Shown here piece by piece: positions 27,320 to 36,347 of a stretch of 64,000 bases of DNA. Both the position numbers and the translations under genes were made by a program. Source of the stretch: JANRIC01 sp033765345. GTDB taxonomy: Bacteria; Bacteroidota; Bacteroidia; Cytophagales; Microscillaceae. The stretch lies in the NCBI GenBank assembly GCA_033765345.1, contig JANRIC010000044.1, positions 1-64,000 on the forward strand, given 5' to 3'. A model generated the notes under the pieces. The model saw only the letters and a list, made by a program, of their open reading frames with translations, had not been told where the DNA came from and searched no databases. How positions within the stretch are numbered: position 1 is the stretch's first letter; each line of letters begins with the position of its first letter.

Positions 27320-28930
27320 ATGAAAAAATACAGTGATCCGATACCCCAATACCTGGGAGTACACAATACTTTTTTACAACTTGTAGCCGGAGTGTTTTTA
27401 TTATTCCTGGTTTCTTGTGGCGGTGGAGGCGGCATTTCCTCCCAGCACGTTCAAGTTCCCAAAGATGTGGCTTTTGTCGTCAGTATGGATTTTAATAAGT
27501 TAACTTCCAAAGCCCAAAACTGGCAGGACGTATTAGACCAGGATTTGTTGGATAACTTCCAAATTAATGCCCGAGAAGCCCAGGCGGTACTCAAAAAAAT
27601 ACTCCAGGCAGGCATTGATTATCAACAAAAAGCCTATCTGTTCGGCTCCTTGTCCAAAGAAGAAAATGATGATATTCTTGGCTTTTCTTTCCTGCTTTCC
27701 GATCCAGGAAAATTTGAAAAAGCCATGACTGAAAGTAAAAAAAAGCCTGAGATAAAAAAACTCGGTGAGCTTAAATACATCATCGGCAATGAAAATATCA
27801 TCGGCTGGAAAGGAAAAACTGCACTTTTCCTGGGTCTGGAACAAGATATGCCGGAAGCTCAACTGCTAGAAAAATTTAATAAGATTTTTAATACCGAAGC
27901 TGCTAATTCATTGTCTACCAGCAGCCGTGAATTCACACAAATTGATGGGGCAGGCTATGATTTTGCCTTTTGGGTAGATCAACAAAAAATCAATGCGCTC
28001 AACCCTGAAATGGAATACCTCGAGGAAGAATCTCCAGTATTTAGCCAATTGAGTAAAATGAATCTATTTACGACCGGTGGTCTGAGCTTTGAAAAAGGAA
28101 ATATGAGCATACAAATATCTTCTCATCTTGACAAAAACCTAAGCCAACAATACGAGACCTTGCTCAAAAATGGAATTAATGACAAAACGATCAAAAATAT
28201 CCCTATTGACACCCCAAGCCTGATGCTGGGCTTCAGCTTAAATATGAAAACACTCTATGATCTCTTCAAAAACGAATCTTATATACGCGAGGGAGACGAA
28301 GAGTTCAACAAAGAATTTGGATTGAGCATGCGAGAAGTATTCGAGATTTTTGACGGAGATTGTTTATTGATTACCCAGGATATAAAAACACAAACCCTTA
28401 TTCAGAATCCTGAGCCTGAGTTTGTGCTTTCTTTGGGAATTGCCAATAAAAAAAATCTGGACAAAATTCTGAGCGAATACGTCAAACAAAACAACCTGGA
28501 TCAAAGACCTGACTTTTATATCATGAAAGGATTGCCCAATCCGATTTATCTTTTTGAAAATAATAAGACACTTTACATGACCATGAGCGAAAAATACAAA
28601 AATGACATTTTAAAAGACAAAGGATCTATGGGAAGTAAATTTGCTCAGATAGCCTCTGACAAAAGTGTCTTGTTATTCTTAAATATCAAAGACCTCATGA
28701 AACAGATACCCTCTGCACTGACAGAAGGTTCTTCTGAATTGGTCTTTTTCAGAGAGGCAATAGCTCCACAATTAGAAGACGTTGTGATGGATTCGTCTCC
28801 GGTAAAAAATCATATTGCAAACAGCAAAGTGGTTTTCAATTTTGTAGACAAAAACCAAAACGCTTTGATGATATTGGCAAATATTTTTAAGAAGATGAGT
28901 AAAGAAAATAAAGAATTGAGCTTAAAATAA
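27320..28930 (+). CDS. Lipoprotein resembling the DUF4836 family
   Basis: 536 residues. A long N-terminal signal ends in the lipobox LVSC, with C33 as the lipidated residue and a glycine-rich linker after it (CGGGGGISS). The mature part begins HVQVPKDVAFVVSMDFNKL, resembling the start of DUF4836-type lipoproteins of Bacteroidota, whose role is unknown. Repeated GF and FLN/ILxxK segments suggest two related alpha/beta lobes. It is 172 bp downstream of the giant hybrid kinase on the same strand; any functional link is unproven. Confidence 0.75.
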   Translation: MKKYSDPIPQYLGVHNTFLQLVAGVFLLFLVSCGGGGGISSQHVQVPKDVAFVVSMDFNKLTSKAQNWQDVLDQDLLDNFQINAREAQAVLKKILQAGIDYQQKAYLFGSLSKEENDDILGFSFLLSDPGKFEKAMTESKKKPEIKKLGELKYIIGNENIIGWKGKTALFLGLEQDMPEAQLLEKFNKIFNTEAANSLSTSSREFTQIDGAGYDFAFWVDQQKINALNPEMEYLEEESPVFSQLSKMNLFTTGGLSFEKGNMSIQISSHLDKNLSQQYETLLKNGINDKTIKNIPIDTPSLMLGFSLNMKTLYDLFKNESYIREGDEEFNKEFGLSMREVFEIFDGDCLLITQDIKTQTLIQNPEPEFVLSLGIANKKNLDKILSEYVKQNNLDQRPDFYIMKGLPNPIYLFENNKTLYMTMSEKYKNDILKDKGSMGSKFAQIASDKSVLLFLNIKDLMKQIPSALTEGSSELVFFREAIAPQLEDVVMDSSPVKNHIANSKVVFNFVDKNQNALMILANIFKKMSKENKELSLK

Positions 28931-28954
28931 AGGAATACTACATATCTCATTCAC

Positions 28955-28986
28955 AAAAGTGAGTCTTCAAGAGGCTCACTTTTTTA
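28955..28986. terminator. Terminator between convergent genes
   Basis: AAAGTGAGTC-ttcaaga-GGCTCACTTT with one G-T pair, followed by TTTTT, located between the lipoprotein stop (28930) and the receiver gene stop (28996). Confidence 0.8.
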
Positions 28987-28995
28987 GTTCATCTG

Positions 28996-29403
28996 TTATA
29001 AATTTTCAAAAATGGTATTCAGATTTTCGTCTGAAAGAGGCTTAATCATAAATTTTTTGATCTGTTTGTATTGTTTGGCTTTATTGATGTCGTCTTGAGC
29101 AATAGATGAGGTAAGCATGTACAAGGTAATAGGAAGGTTGAATTTAATGTACCTGTCCAGAAAATCCCAGCCATTCATAATGGGCATATTGATATCTAAT
29201 AAAATAATATCAGGAAGAACATTTGAGTTTTTTATCAGTGATTGAATAGCTTCAATGGCACTTTGCCCATCCTGATATTCAATAATTTCTATCTGTATAT
29301 CAAAAAGAAGGCTGTGTTTCTTTAAAAGTTTGGTATTCAGCAGATTATTGATAGGGTCATCATCAATCAGCATGATTTTCACATTATTCTTACTCATCAT
29401 CAA
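28996..29403 (-). CDS. Stand-alone response-regulator receiver domain
   Basis: A 135-residue single REC domain with acidic pocket IDDDP (residues 13-17), phosphoacceptor D70 (ILLDINMPIMNG), T/S at MLTSS and K at IKPLS. No output domain. Such receivers pass phosphate on or act by protein contact. The start overlaps the upstream REC-PAS-HisKA gene by 14 bp, so it is the likely partner of that protein or of the sensor kinase before it. Confidence 0.92.
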   Translation of the reverse strand: MMMSKNNVKIMLIDDDPINNLLNTKLLKKHSLLFDIQIEIIEYQDGQSAIEAIQSLIKNSNVLPDIILLDINMPIMNGWDFLDRYIKFNLPITLYMLTSSIAQDDINKAKQYKQIKKFMIKPLSDENLNTIFENL

Positions 29404-30397
29404 AGTCTTTTTTCTTTAAGAGGTGATTGGTCTCATGTATTACATCATCTAGTTCCTGAGCTGATATTTTCAGATTGCATATAATATCTGCATCATCCGG
29501 GTCAGGAAACTTCTTCAAATCTAATAAAGAAATTAGACCTAAAATATTAGCCAGGGGTTTTCGAAGATTATGAGATGTAATGAATGCATATTTTTTTAAA
29601 GTTTCGTTTTTCTCTTGTAATTTTAATTCATTTTTCTTTCTTTCGCTAATTTCCATAAAACTGACACAAACGCCAAAAACGTCTCCATTTTCATAATATA
29701 AAGGTAAATATTGTAGATTAAACCAGCGATTTTCTGTAATTTCCCAGTCGTGCTCTATCCTATTCCCTTGTAGGGCTGCCTGGTGAAACTCCGTCAAAGC
29801 CTGCTTATTTTGAGGATAGATAAAATTAATCATAGAATCTCCTAAATTAGCAATATTCCCTGAGAATTCTCTTACAATTTCCTTGGCTACTTTATTGAGC
29901 CACATAATTTTTAGATTTTTATCTAAAAGTAGAATTCCTTGTAAAGAATTATCAAACAAAGCCTTCAAACGTGCCTCATTTTCCCGAATTTTAATTTCTG
30001 CCAATTGATGTCTTTTTCGGATTTCTGCTTCATTGATTGCTCTGAGCACAGCGGGAGCCAATCTTTTGAGATTATCTTTCATAATATAATCATCCGCTCC
30101 GGCTTTCATGACCTCTACCGCCAATTCTTCCCCTACCTTACCCGATACAAGGATAAAGGGCAAACCTGGTGAAATTTGATTGACCAGGTGCAGTGCCGTC
30201 AAACCATCTAATTGAGGCAAGGTATAATCCGAAATTACGATGTCCCAATTTTCACGATGAAGCATTTCAATTAATCTTTCTTTAGTCTCGATGCGTGTAC
30301 ATACTTGCACAATTTGTGATTTAATAAACTCCCTTTGGATAAGCATAGCATCATCCTCAGAGTCTTCTATTAAAAGTATTTTTATCATCGAGTCCAT
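29390..30397 (-). CDS. REC-PAS-HisKA protein without an ATPase domain
   Basis: From ATG 30397 the product is 335 residues: receiver (D57 in VISDYTLPQLDG), a PAS domain (about 145-260), and a C-terminal HisKA-like helical hairpin with H276 (ITSHNLRKPLANIL). The protein ends 59 residues after this histidine, so the HATPase domain is missing; the sequence after it is charged and ends KKKDFDDE. It therefore cannot phosphorylate itself and may serve as a dimeric phosphotransfer or regulatory module. A longer start at 30457 adds 20 residues of no family resemblance. The upstream sensor kinase (stop at 30467) and downstream receiver complete an apparent three-gene operon. Confidence 0.85.
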   Translation of the reverse strand: MDSMIKILLIEDSEDDAMLIQREFIKSQIVQVCTRIETKERLIEMLHRENWDIVISDYTLPQLDGLTALHLVNQISPGLPFILVSGKVGEELAVEVMKAGADDYIMKDNLKRLAPAVLRAINEAEIRKRHQLAEIKIRENEARLKALFDNSLQGILLLDKNLKIMWLNKVAKEIVREFSGNIANLGDSMINFIYPQNKQALTEFHQAALQGNRIEHDWEITENRWFNLQYLPLYYENGDVFGVCVSFMEISERKKNELKLQEKNETLKKYAFITSHNLRKPLANILGLISLLDLKKFPDPDDADIICNLKISAQELDDVIHETNHLLKKKDFDDE

Positions 30398-30466
30398 ATC
30401 CGTTATGTTAGGTCTGGTTATAATAAAACTTACATGTAAACAAGGCTTGCCCAACAATGTTCAATA

Positions 30467-32905
30467 TCATCCTAATTTTGTATTGAGGATAAAATAAAAT
30501 GTTGCGCCTTTGCCTGGGCTTGCCTCTGCCCAAATATGCCCTCCGTGGCGATTAATGATTCTCTTCACGGTTGCCAGTCCAATACCACTGCCCTTAAATT
30601 CTTCGGCACTATGCAAGCGATAAAAAGCCCTGAATAAATGCTTGGCATACTGCATGTCAAAACCAACGCCTTGATCTTTGAGATAAAATATGTCTTGATC
30701 TTCGCGGTTAAAAGAACCCAGCTCAATGGAAGTGATCTTAGAAAGCGATGAAAATTTCCAGGCATTGCTGAGTAGATTTTCCAGGGCAATCTCGATCATT
30801 TTGGCATCTCCATAGACCACTAAGCCTGGCTTGATATATATTTTGTAAGCCCTTTCCGGTTCGCTTTCTATGAGTGTAGAGAGGATATTTTCGGCAAGCT
30901 TACTGAGATCAATTTTTTCTAGGTGTAATTCCTTACGGGATAAGTGTGATAAATTGAGCAAACCATCGATTAATTTGCCCATTTTCTGGCTGGCTAAAAT
31001 GATGCGATTTAAATAATCGTGTGCTGTATCATCCAACTGCCCTGCATAGTCCTCGAGCAAAGCCTTACTAAATCCATTAATCCCTCGCAGAGGGGCTCGT
31101 AAATCGTGTGAGACCGAATAAGAAAAAGACTCCATCTCCCGATTGGCGGCTTCTAACTGAAGCGTTTTTCTTACGAGTTCTTTTTGTATAGAGAGGCGAT
31201 TATTCATTTCTTCTTCAAGAAATTGATTGCTCTCTTCAAGTTCTTGGGTTCGTTGAAGCACCCTTTGCTCTAGGTAGGTATTCAATGACCTGATTTCTTT
31301 TTCTTTTTCTTCTCTTTGGAGGGCACTCATAATAATCTCCATCAGAAGCCGAAGCCTTTTACAAATATCTGCCTGATGCTTCTGATTTTGAGAAGAATAT
31401 AATACAATACAACCCTGTGCATATTTGGAAGATACAACAGGTACAAGAATTAGGTTTTGAATATTGCTTCCCACAAAAAAATCTCTCTCAGCCACCGCCT
31501 GAGAGGGTATTTGTGTGATACTATCTATTTGTAAGTCTGTATTCTGCTTTATTTGTTCAACAAACCAGCTAAACTCAACAAATTGAGTACGGGCTAAGAA
31601 TTCTTTGAGAAAATCATTGGGAATAACCTGACAAGAAAATACCTGACTTTGTGGATATGACTTTGAAGAGCTTAACACCATGAATGCACCGTCATATCCA
31701 AAAAATGAGGCTATCTGATGCAATATTTGATGGATTTCCCTGGACAATTCATCGAGATCATATTTGATAAAAAAACTTGAAATCTCTGTTAAAAGCTTTT
31801 CAAATTGAATTTTTTTCATCAAATCCTGTTCATAGATTTTATTGAGATGGATATCTTGAAATACACTCAAAGTGCCGATTTTATTATTTCTGAAATCGGT
31901 GATTGTCGCCCAGATACTATCCACAAAAATACCTTCCGGGTAATGTCTGTTTTTAATCTCTAATTCTATGTACTCTTGATTAAAAGAAGAATTCAAACTT
32001 TTAAGAGATAAATCCTGGTAAGTGTATCTTTTACGATCGGGCAAGGCAGAAACTCCAAAAATAGAAGTTCCTTCATCCGCCTGGTCTGTAAGATCATCCA
32101 AAAACTTTTCAGCTGCTTTATTATAAATCAAAGGGGTGCCTTTGGTGTCAAAAATCACTACACCATCATGAATATGGCTCAAAAGGGTTTTGAGAAGGTT
32201 ACCAGTGTTTTGTTTGTAATTTTCCTTTTTGACTTGCACCGATTGATGCGGATAGCCTGAGTTCGGATACAAATAAAAAACAAGCAGGTGCCTTTGGGTT
32301 TGGTCAAAAAGACGAATATCTACTTTCCCTTCAAAAGTTGTCAGGTGCTTGTTTTGCCCTTCCAGAGGATACAAACCCTCCTCAATACCTGCAAGGGAAT
32401 CCCAAAAGGGGCTTTGAAATATCTCTTTATAAGAGGGTGCTAATTGGCTCGATGAGATTTTCAATAAATCCCTGCCTGATTGATTGATCAAAACAATTTG
32501 ACCCGTATGCTTATCTACCAGAAGAATAGGCTGTGGTGTTTTTTCAAAGATATGCTCAAATGTATGTGCATGTATTCCTTCGTCTGTATAATCTGTATAA
32601 TAAGAGTGAGACTCCGACTTTTCCAAAGGCACTCTGGATGCGTGTAATTGAGATTGATTTAAGTCTCTCACAGACAAAGAATACCTATTTAAAAGAAAAT
32701 AGGATAAACCCTGATCGGTAAAAAGAACCAGCACTTTTAATAAAAACCATCTCCATATAAGAATTAATAGAGCGATAATGAGTAAAAAAGTAATCTCGCG
32801 GCTCATGTATAAAACCCAAACCCATAAACTCAAGCTTAAGAAATATCCATTCCGTGTAATATGTATTGTTTCGTTGTAGAACATTTGAATCCTTCTTTTG
32901 CTCAT
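30467..32905 (-). CDS. Membrane-anchored PAS/GAF sensor histidine kinase
   Basis: 812 residues. Two N-terminal hydrophobic segments (about 20-60), PAS (115-225), PAS (240-360), GAF (370-535), coiled coil (540-590, EEKEKEIRSLNTYLEQRVLQRTQ... type), HisKA with H600 (SVSHDLRAPLRGING) and HATPase (NLLSNAWKFSS, DQGVGFD, GSGIGLATVKRI). The HisKA-HATPase half resembles bacteriophytochrome-like kinases but the photosensor is absent; the GAF lacks an obvious chromophore cysteine context. It is first in the run 32905 to 28996 and probably feeds the two receivers encoded downstream. Confidence 0.92.
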   Translation of the reverse strand: MSKRRIQMFYNETIHITRNGYFLSLSLWVWVLYMSREITFLLIIALLILIWRWFLLKVLVLFTDQGLSYFLLNRYSLSVRDLNQSQLHASRVPLEKSESHSYYTDYTDEGIHAHTFEHIFEKTPQPILLVDKHTGQIVLINQSGRDLLKISSSQLAPSYKEIFQSPFWDSLAGIEEGLYPLEGQNKHLTTFEGKVDIRLFDQTQRHLLVFYLYPNSGYPHQSVQVKKENYKQNTGNLLKTLLSHIHDGVVIFDTKGTPLIYNKAAEKFLDDLTDQADEGTSIFGVSALPDRKRYTYQDLSLKSLNSSFNQEYIELEIKNRHYPEGIFVDSIWATITDFRNNKIGTLSVFQDIHLNKIYEQDLMKKIQFEKLLTEISSFFIKYDLDELSREIHQILHQIASFFGYDGAFMVLSSSKSYPQSQVFSCQVIPNDFLKEFLARTQFVEFSWFVEQIKQNTDLQIDSITQIPSQAVAERDFFVGSNIQNLILVPVVSSKYAQGCIVLYSSQNQKHQADICKRLRLLMEIIMSALQREEKEKEIRSLNTYLEQRVLQRTQELEESNQFLEEEMNNRLSIQKELVRKTLQLEAANREMESFSYSVSHDLRAPLRGINGFSKALLEDYAGQLDDTAHDYLNRIILASQKMGKLIDGLLNLSHLSRKELHLEKIDLSKLAENILSTLIESEPERAYKIYIKPGLVVYGDAKMIEIALENLLSNAWKFSSLSKITSIELGSFNREDQDIFYLKDQGVGFDMQYAKHLFRAFYRLHSAEEFKGSGIGLATVKRIINRHGGHIWAEASPGKGATFYFILNTKLG

Positions 32906-33233
32906 AAATAATTAGACTGGTTTAGGCAAACTGGAATGGAATTGAAACTACCTAAATTTGGTCTTTTTGCCAAATAGATTTTTAATAAATTATTATTAAT
33001 CATGTAATGTACTTGTACATTTCATAAGAATAAAATCAAAAAATTGATTCTCCCTGATTTTTTTATTAGTACCTTATTAGACTAGATTACTTTTTTTCAA
33101 AGCAAATAGCAGAATAAAATAACGTATTTATAGAAAAAATACTTATATTATATGGTTGTGAGTATACATTTACTCAGGAATTTATTATTACAAAAAAAAG
33201 AAAAAATATAAAAATATAATGAAATTTATAGAA
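32906..33233. other. AT-rich gap with a 7-bp palindrome
   Basis: Very AT-rich. A perfect inverted repeat AATGTAC-tt-GTACATT at 33006-33021 could be an operator. No gene and no TANNTTTG promoter with a good -33 element is visible. Confidence 0.45.
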
Positions 33234-33578
33234 TTACACGATTAAGAACCAGTGTAATAAAGCATTGATAATTGAAAGTATAATACTGAATAACATAGCC
33301 CACAAAAAGCTCTTCACTTTAAAATGGGGATAAACAGCACTTACAATCAGAATGATCATTGCATTGATTACAAATGAAAACAATCCGAATGTGAGTATAG
33401 TAATCGGATACAAAAGAAATGTAAGAACAGGTTTGACGAAAAAATTGGTCAAAGACAGGATAAACGCTGCGGTTAGAGCACGACCAAATCCGTCAATTTT
33501 TACTCCGTCTAAGATTTTAGCCGTGATAAAAATCCCAACGGCATTGAGCAGAAGTTTGATTAAATAGGTGTAAAGCAT
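33234..33578 (-). CDS. Small membrane protein of the phage-holin-4_2 family (PF04020-like)
   Basis: A 114-residue protein with four predicted membrane spans and the pattern LNAVGIFITAKILDGVKIDGFGRALTAAF... of the PF04020 family, which is widespread in bacteria outside phages and of unknown function. There are no phage genes nearby, so lysis is unlikely. It lies 12 bp downstream of a SiaB-type ATPase gene and probably shares its transcript. Confidence 0.85.
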   Translation of the reverse strand: MLYTYLIKLLLNAVGIFITAKILDGVKIDGFGRALTAAFILSLTNFFVKPVLTFLLYPITILTFGLFSFVINAMIILIVSAVYPHFKVKSFLWAMLFSIILSIINALLHWFLIV

Positions 33579-33590
33579 CGTAAAAAAGGT

Positions 33591-34148
33591 TTATTTCTTA
33601 ACGTTCACAAAAAGTATAAAAAAGGCATAACTGCCTGATAATTCCTGAATTTGTATTTCAAGGGGGTGAGAAGAAGTGAGTGCCGCTTGTACCAATCCTA
33701 TGCCTGCCCCCTTGCTTTCTTCGCCGGAGGGTTCGTTTCTGAGATTTCTTTTGTATTCTCTGAGGGCGTCCCTGTCCAGAGAATTGATCACCTCACATTT
33801 TTCCTGAAGATAAGGCACGTCCTTTTTAAAGACCAGATTTCCGGTGATCAGACGATAGTGGGTATCATTTTGTACAATGACCAAAGTGCCGACTTTGTCT
33901 TTGTTATCTCCAAAAAGATTTTCCTCTTTAGAATAATATAATACGTTTTGGGCAAGCTCCATAAAAACCGAAAAAACTTTTTTACCAATTTTAGGATCTT
34001 CATTGTCTAATTTTCTTCGAATATCGCGACTGAATTCTGAAAGAAGCACATCAGATAAAGGTCCTTTGTAAGAAAGTAGGATATTTTCGTGGCTGATTTG
34101 GGTATGATATTCAAAGAAGTTAAATTCGTTTGTCATAGTATTTTGCAT
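33591..34148 (-). CDS. SiaB-family ATPase/kinase, first copy
   Basis: A 185-residue protein with a GHKL-type ATP-binding fold: N-box FMELAQNVLYYSKEE and G-box GAGIGLVQAAL. It matches SiaB-type proteins, which phosphorylate a small STAS-like regulator (SiaC) in the Sia pathway of surface growth and biofilm control. No SiaC or SiaA gene is visible here. A full promoter is seen just upstream. The neighbour at 34281 is a diverged second copy, and the holin-like protein follows. The start may be the internal ATG at 34136. Confidence 0.85.
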   Translation of the reverse strand: MQNTMTNEFNFFEYHTQISHENILLSYKGPLSDVLLSEFSRDIRRKLDNEDPKIGKKVFSVFMELAQNVLYYSKEENLFGDNKDKVGTLVIVQNDTHYRLITGNLVFKKDVPYLQEKCEVINSLDRDALREYKRNLRNEPSGEESKGAGIGLVQAALTSSHPLEIQIQELSGSYAFFILFVNVKK

Positions 34149-34165
34149 TTGTATTTAAAAATAAA

Positions 34166-34197
34166 CAAATTTAAAATCAAGATTATTCCATAGCAAA
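34166..34197 (-). promoter_or_regulatory. Promoter of the SiaB/holin-like operon
   Basis: On the minus strand, TTTG (34197-34194), a 20-base spacer and TAAATTTG (34173-34166) give a full match to the Bacteroidota consensus TTTG-N19/20-TANNTTTG. The start site would lie only about 10-15 bases before ATG 34148. Confidence 0.65.
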
Positions 34198-34280
34198 TTC
34201 AAAGAATGATTAATTTTGTTTACGTTTTTTTTATTGGGAAGACTAAAATTTTTAACAAAAAATGCTTTTCTTATATTTCA

Positions 34281-34898
34281 TTATTCTTCTGAAAGTCCTT
34301 CATCATCGTCGTATTTTTCATTCCCTTTCATTTTGATATCATCTGTATCGATCTCCACTTTGAGGATGAAGAAATACATTCCATCGTCAAAAGGAATAAA
34401 CTGATAATCGTGTCGTCCGGTGGTTTTACGGGCAATATCAATCAAACCCAGGCCTGCTCCGCCTTTTTCGGATAGATTGCCGAATTTGATTTGCTTGCGG
34501 TACATATCTTTCAGTTGCTCTTTTGATGCATTATTGATGAGTTCGAGGGCGGATTCCAGTTGTTCTTTTTTTTCTCCGGATACTTTGTTGGAGGTGATGA
34601 TATAATAACATTCATTTTTTTTACCGATCATAAACAGCCCTCGACCGATGTTTCCTTTTTCGGAGATTTCATCGGAGTGTTTGTTCATATTCTGAAGGGT
34701 TTCTACCATTACGTGATAAACCCTCCGTTTAGTGGTTACTTTCTCGCTATTTCTATCCATATCTTCCTCAGCCATGGAGGTAAACATTTTGGTAATATCG
34801 TGATTAAAAACACCCAGATATACCAATGAGATACCGTTAGACAGTAACTCATCATAGATGGATAATACAGATTTTATCAGACTTACATCCAGTTTCAT
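34281..34898 (-). CDS. SiaB-family ATPase/kinase, second copy
   Basis: 205 residues with the same GHKL-type signature: N-box VETLQNMNKHSDE and G-box KGGAGLGLIDIARK. Overall similarity to the 33591 protein is low, so the two are old paralogues. The C-terminal tail is very acidic (GNEKYDDDEGLSEE). It lies upstream on the same strand, 132 bp before the other copy, which has its own promoter. The likely substrate is a SiaC-like STAS protein encoded elsewhere. Confidence 0.85.
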   Translation of the reverse strand: MKLDVSLIKSVLSIYDELLSNGISLVYLGVFNHDITKMFTSMAEEDMDRNSEKVTTKRRVYHVMVETLQNMNKHSDEISEKGNIGRGLFMIGKKNECYYIITSNKVSGEKKEQLESALELINNASKEQLKDMYRKQIKFGNLSEKGGAGLGLIDIARKTTGRHDYQFIPFDDGMYFFILKVEIDTDDIKMKGNEKYDDDEGLSEE

Positions 34899-35357
34899 GA
34901 TATTGAGCTTTAAGCTATTTCCTTCCTGAAAGAATTTACGATTGAAATAACGGAATTTTTTTTCTAAATATTGAGATTAAATGCTCTAAATACTCACTTG
35001 TGCAGGTTTCACACTTGTTATCGAAGCTCAATAATAATGCCGCAATACCAGAGCTAAGTTGCTTCCTGACCTATTTGAGACCATAGCTTTCCGGCTATGA
35101 GGTATGTGTTATTGGTTTTTTTTATGCTAAATTGCCTCTTTCGTCAAAGCAAAACCCAATCGCTAATACCCAAAACCCAATAGTTTGATGACTATGAAGC
35201 TTAGACTGGCTTGATCTTTTGTTCAAATTTAAGAAAAAATTTTGTTTTTCGGTCTTATCTTTGAAGTTTAGTCAGAATAGTTATGATTTTAACGGTTTTT
35301 TGGGTATAATTTTTATTGAATTCATTAATTTCGGGATTGAATAATATAAATAGAAAC
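34899..35357. other. Intergenic stretch between divergent genes
   Basis: 459 bases with a small hairpin (CATAGC-tttccg-GCTATG near 35090) and, at 35256-35263, TATCTTTG, a -7 box candidate for the ROK kinase gene about 95 bases downstream. No gene is visible. Confidence 0.4.
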
Positions 35358-36332
35358 ATGGAAATAAATGAGATTACCCTGGGTATAGACATTGGTGGTA
35401 CTACCACTACTTTCGGATTTGTGGATCGAGCCGGGAATATTCTGGCTGAGCATTCCATTCTTACAAGAGCCGAAGAACATGTAACTGCTTTTTTGCCGCG
35501 TCTTTATGATGCTGTAGACGCTTTGTACGAGCCATTAGCCCCGGATTACAGCTGGAGAGGTATTGGGATAGGTGCTCCTAATGCCAATTTTTACCGGGGA
35601 ACTATTGAGAACCCACCTAACCTTAAGTGGGGAGGCGTTATCAATATTGTCGATCTTTTTAAGCATCAATACAAGCTCCCAATTGTCATCACCAATGATG
35701 CAAATGCAGCTGCTATTGGCGAAATGAAATTTGGAGTTGCTCGGGGTATGAAGAATTTTATTCTGATAACACTCGGTACGGGGTTGGGAAGTGGTATTGT
35801 GGTCAATGGTGATTTGGTCTATGGGCATAGCGGATTTGCCGGAGAAATGGGGCATTTGCTGGTAAATACCGATGGTAGGTTTTGTGGGGATGGGCGTAGA
35901 GGCTGTCTGGAGGCTTATGTTTCAGTGACGGGCATCCGTCGGACTGTATCCAAGCTTTTGGCTGACTATCTGGACTATAGTGAGCTGAGGGGCATCAGTC
36001 AGACTGAACTTACTGGAGAGCGTATTACACAAGCGGCTCTCAATGGTGATAAAGTAGCTCTTGAAGCTTTTGAATATACCGGAAATATTCTGGGGCAAAA
36101 ATTAGCGGATACGGTACTCATCACCAGTCCTGAAGCCATTATTCTCTTTGGGGGTTTGGCCAATGCTAAAGATTTGATCTTTCAGCCCACGCTTCGTTCA
36201 TTGGATAGGCATCTTTTCAGGCTATTTAGCGGTTCGGTCAAATTACTATTGTCAGAATTACAACATAAAAATGCGGCTGTGTTAGGTGCAAGTGCATTGA
36301 TCTGGCACGAACTGGATAAAGCTACTGAATAA
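35358..36332 (+). CDS. ROK-family glucokinase-like sugar kinase
   Basis: 324 residues from ATG 35358 (MEINEITLGIDIGGT); a longer frame from TTG 35316 has no support. The protein has the ATP-binding DIGGTTT loop, catalytic D114 (ITNDANAAA), E163/H166 (GEMGHL) and the ROK cysteine motif, here C176-G-D178-G-RR-G-C183-LE. In most ROK kinases this reads C-x-C-G-x2-G-C-x-E; the second cysteine is Asp here, so one zinc ligand is replaced. It probably phosphorylates glucose or a related hexose, linking to the glycogen genes at 46-50.7 kb. Confidence 0.88.
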   Translation: MEINEITLGIDIGGTTTTFGFVDRAGNILAEHSILTRAEEHVTAFLPRLYDAVDALYEPLAPDYSWRGIGIGAPNANFYRGTIENPPNLKWGGVINIVDLFKHQYKLPIVITNDANAAAIGEMKFGVARGMKNFILITLGTGLGSGIVVNGDLVYGHSGFAGEMGHLLVNTDGRFCGDGRRGCLEAYVSVTGIRRTVSKLLADYLDYSELRGISQTELTGERITQAALNGDKVALEAFEYTGNILGQKLADTVLITSPEAIILFGGLANAKDLIFQPTLRSLDRHLFRLFSGSVKLLLSELQHKNAAVLGASALIWHELDKATE

Positions 36333-36347
36333 AATTTTTCTGAGGTA

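Noticed and set aside
33234..33578. Phage lysis holin
   Set aside because: PF04020-like proteins are common in bacteria without phages and no phage gene is nearby.
34980..35220. tRNA-like hairpin in the gap
   Set aside because: The stem is short and no cloverleaf or anticodon loop can be drawn.
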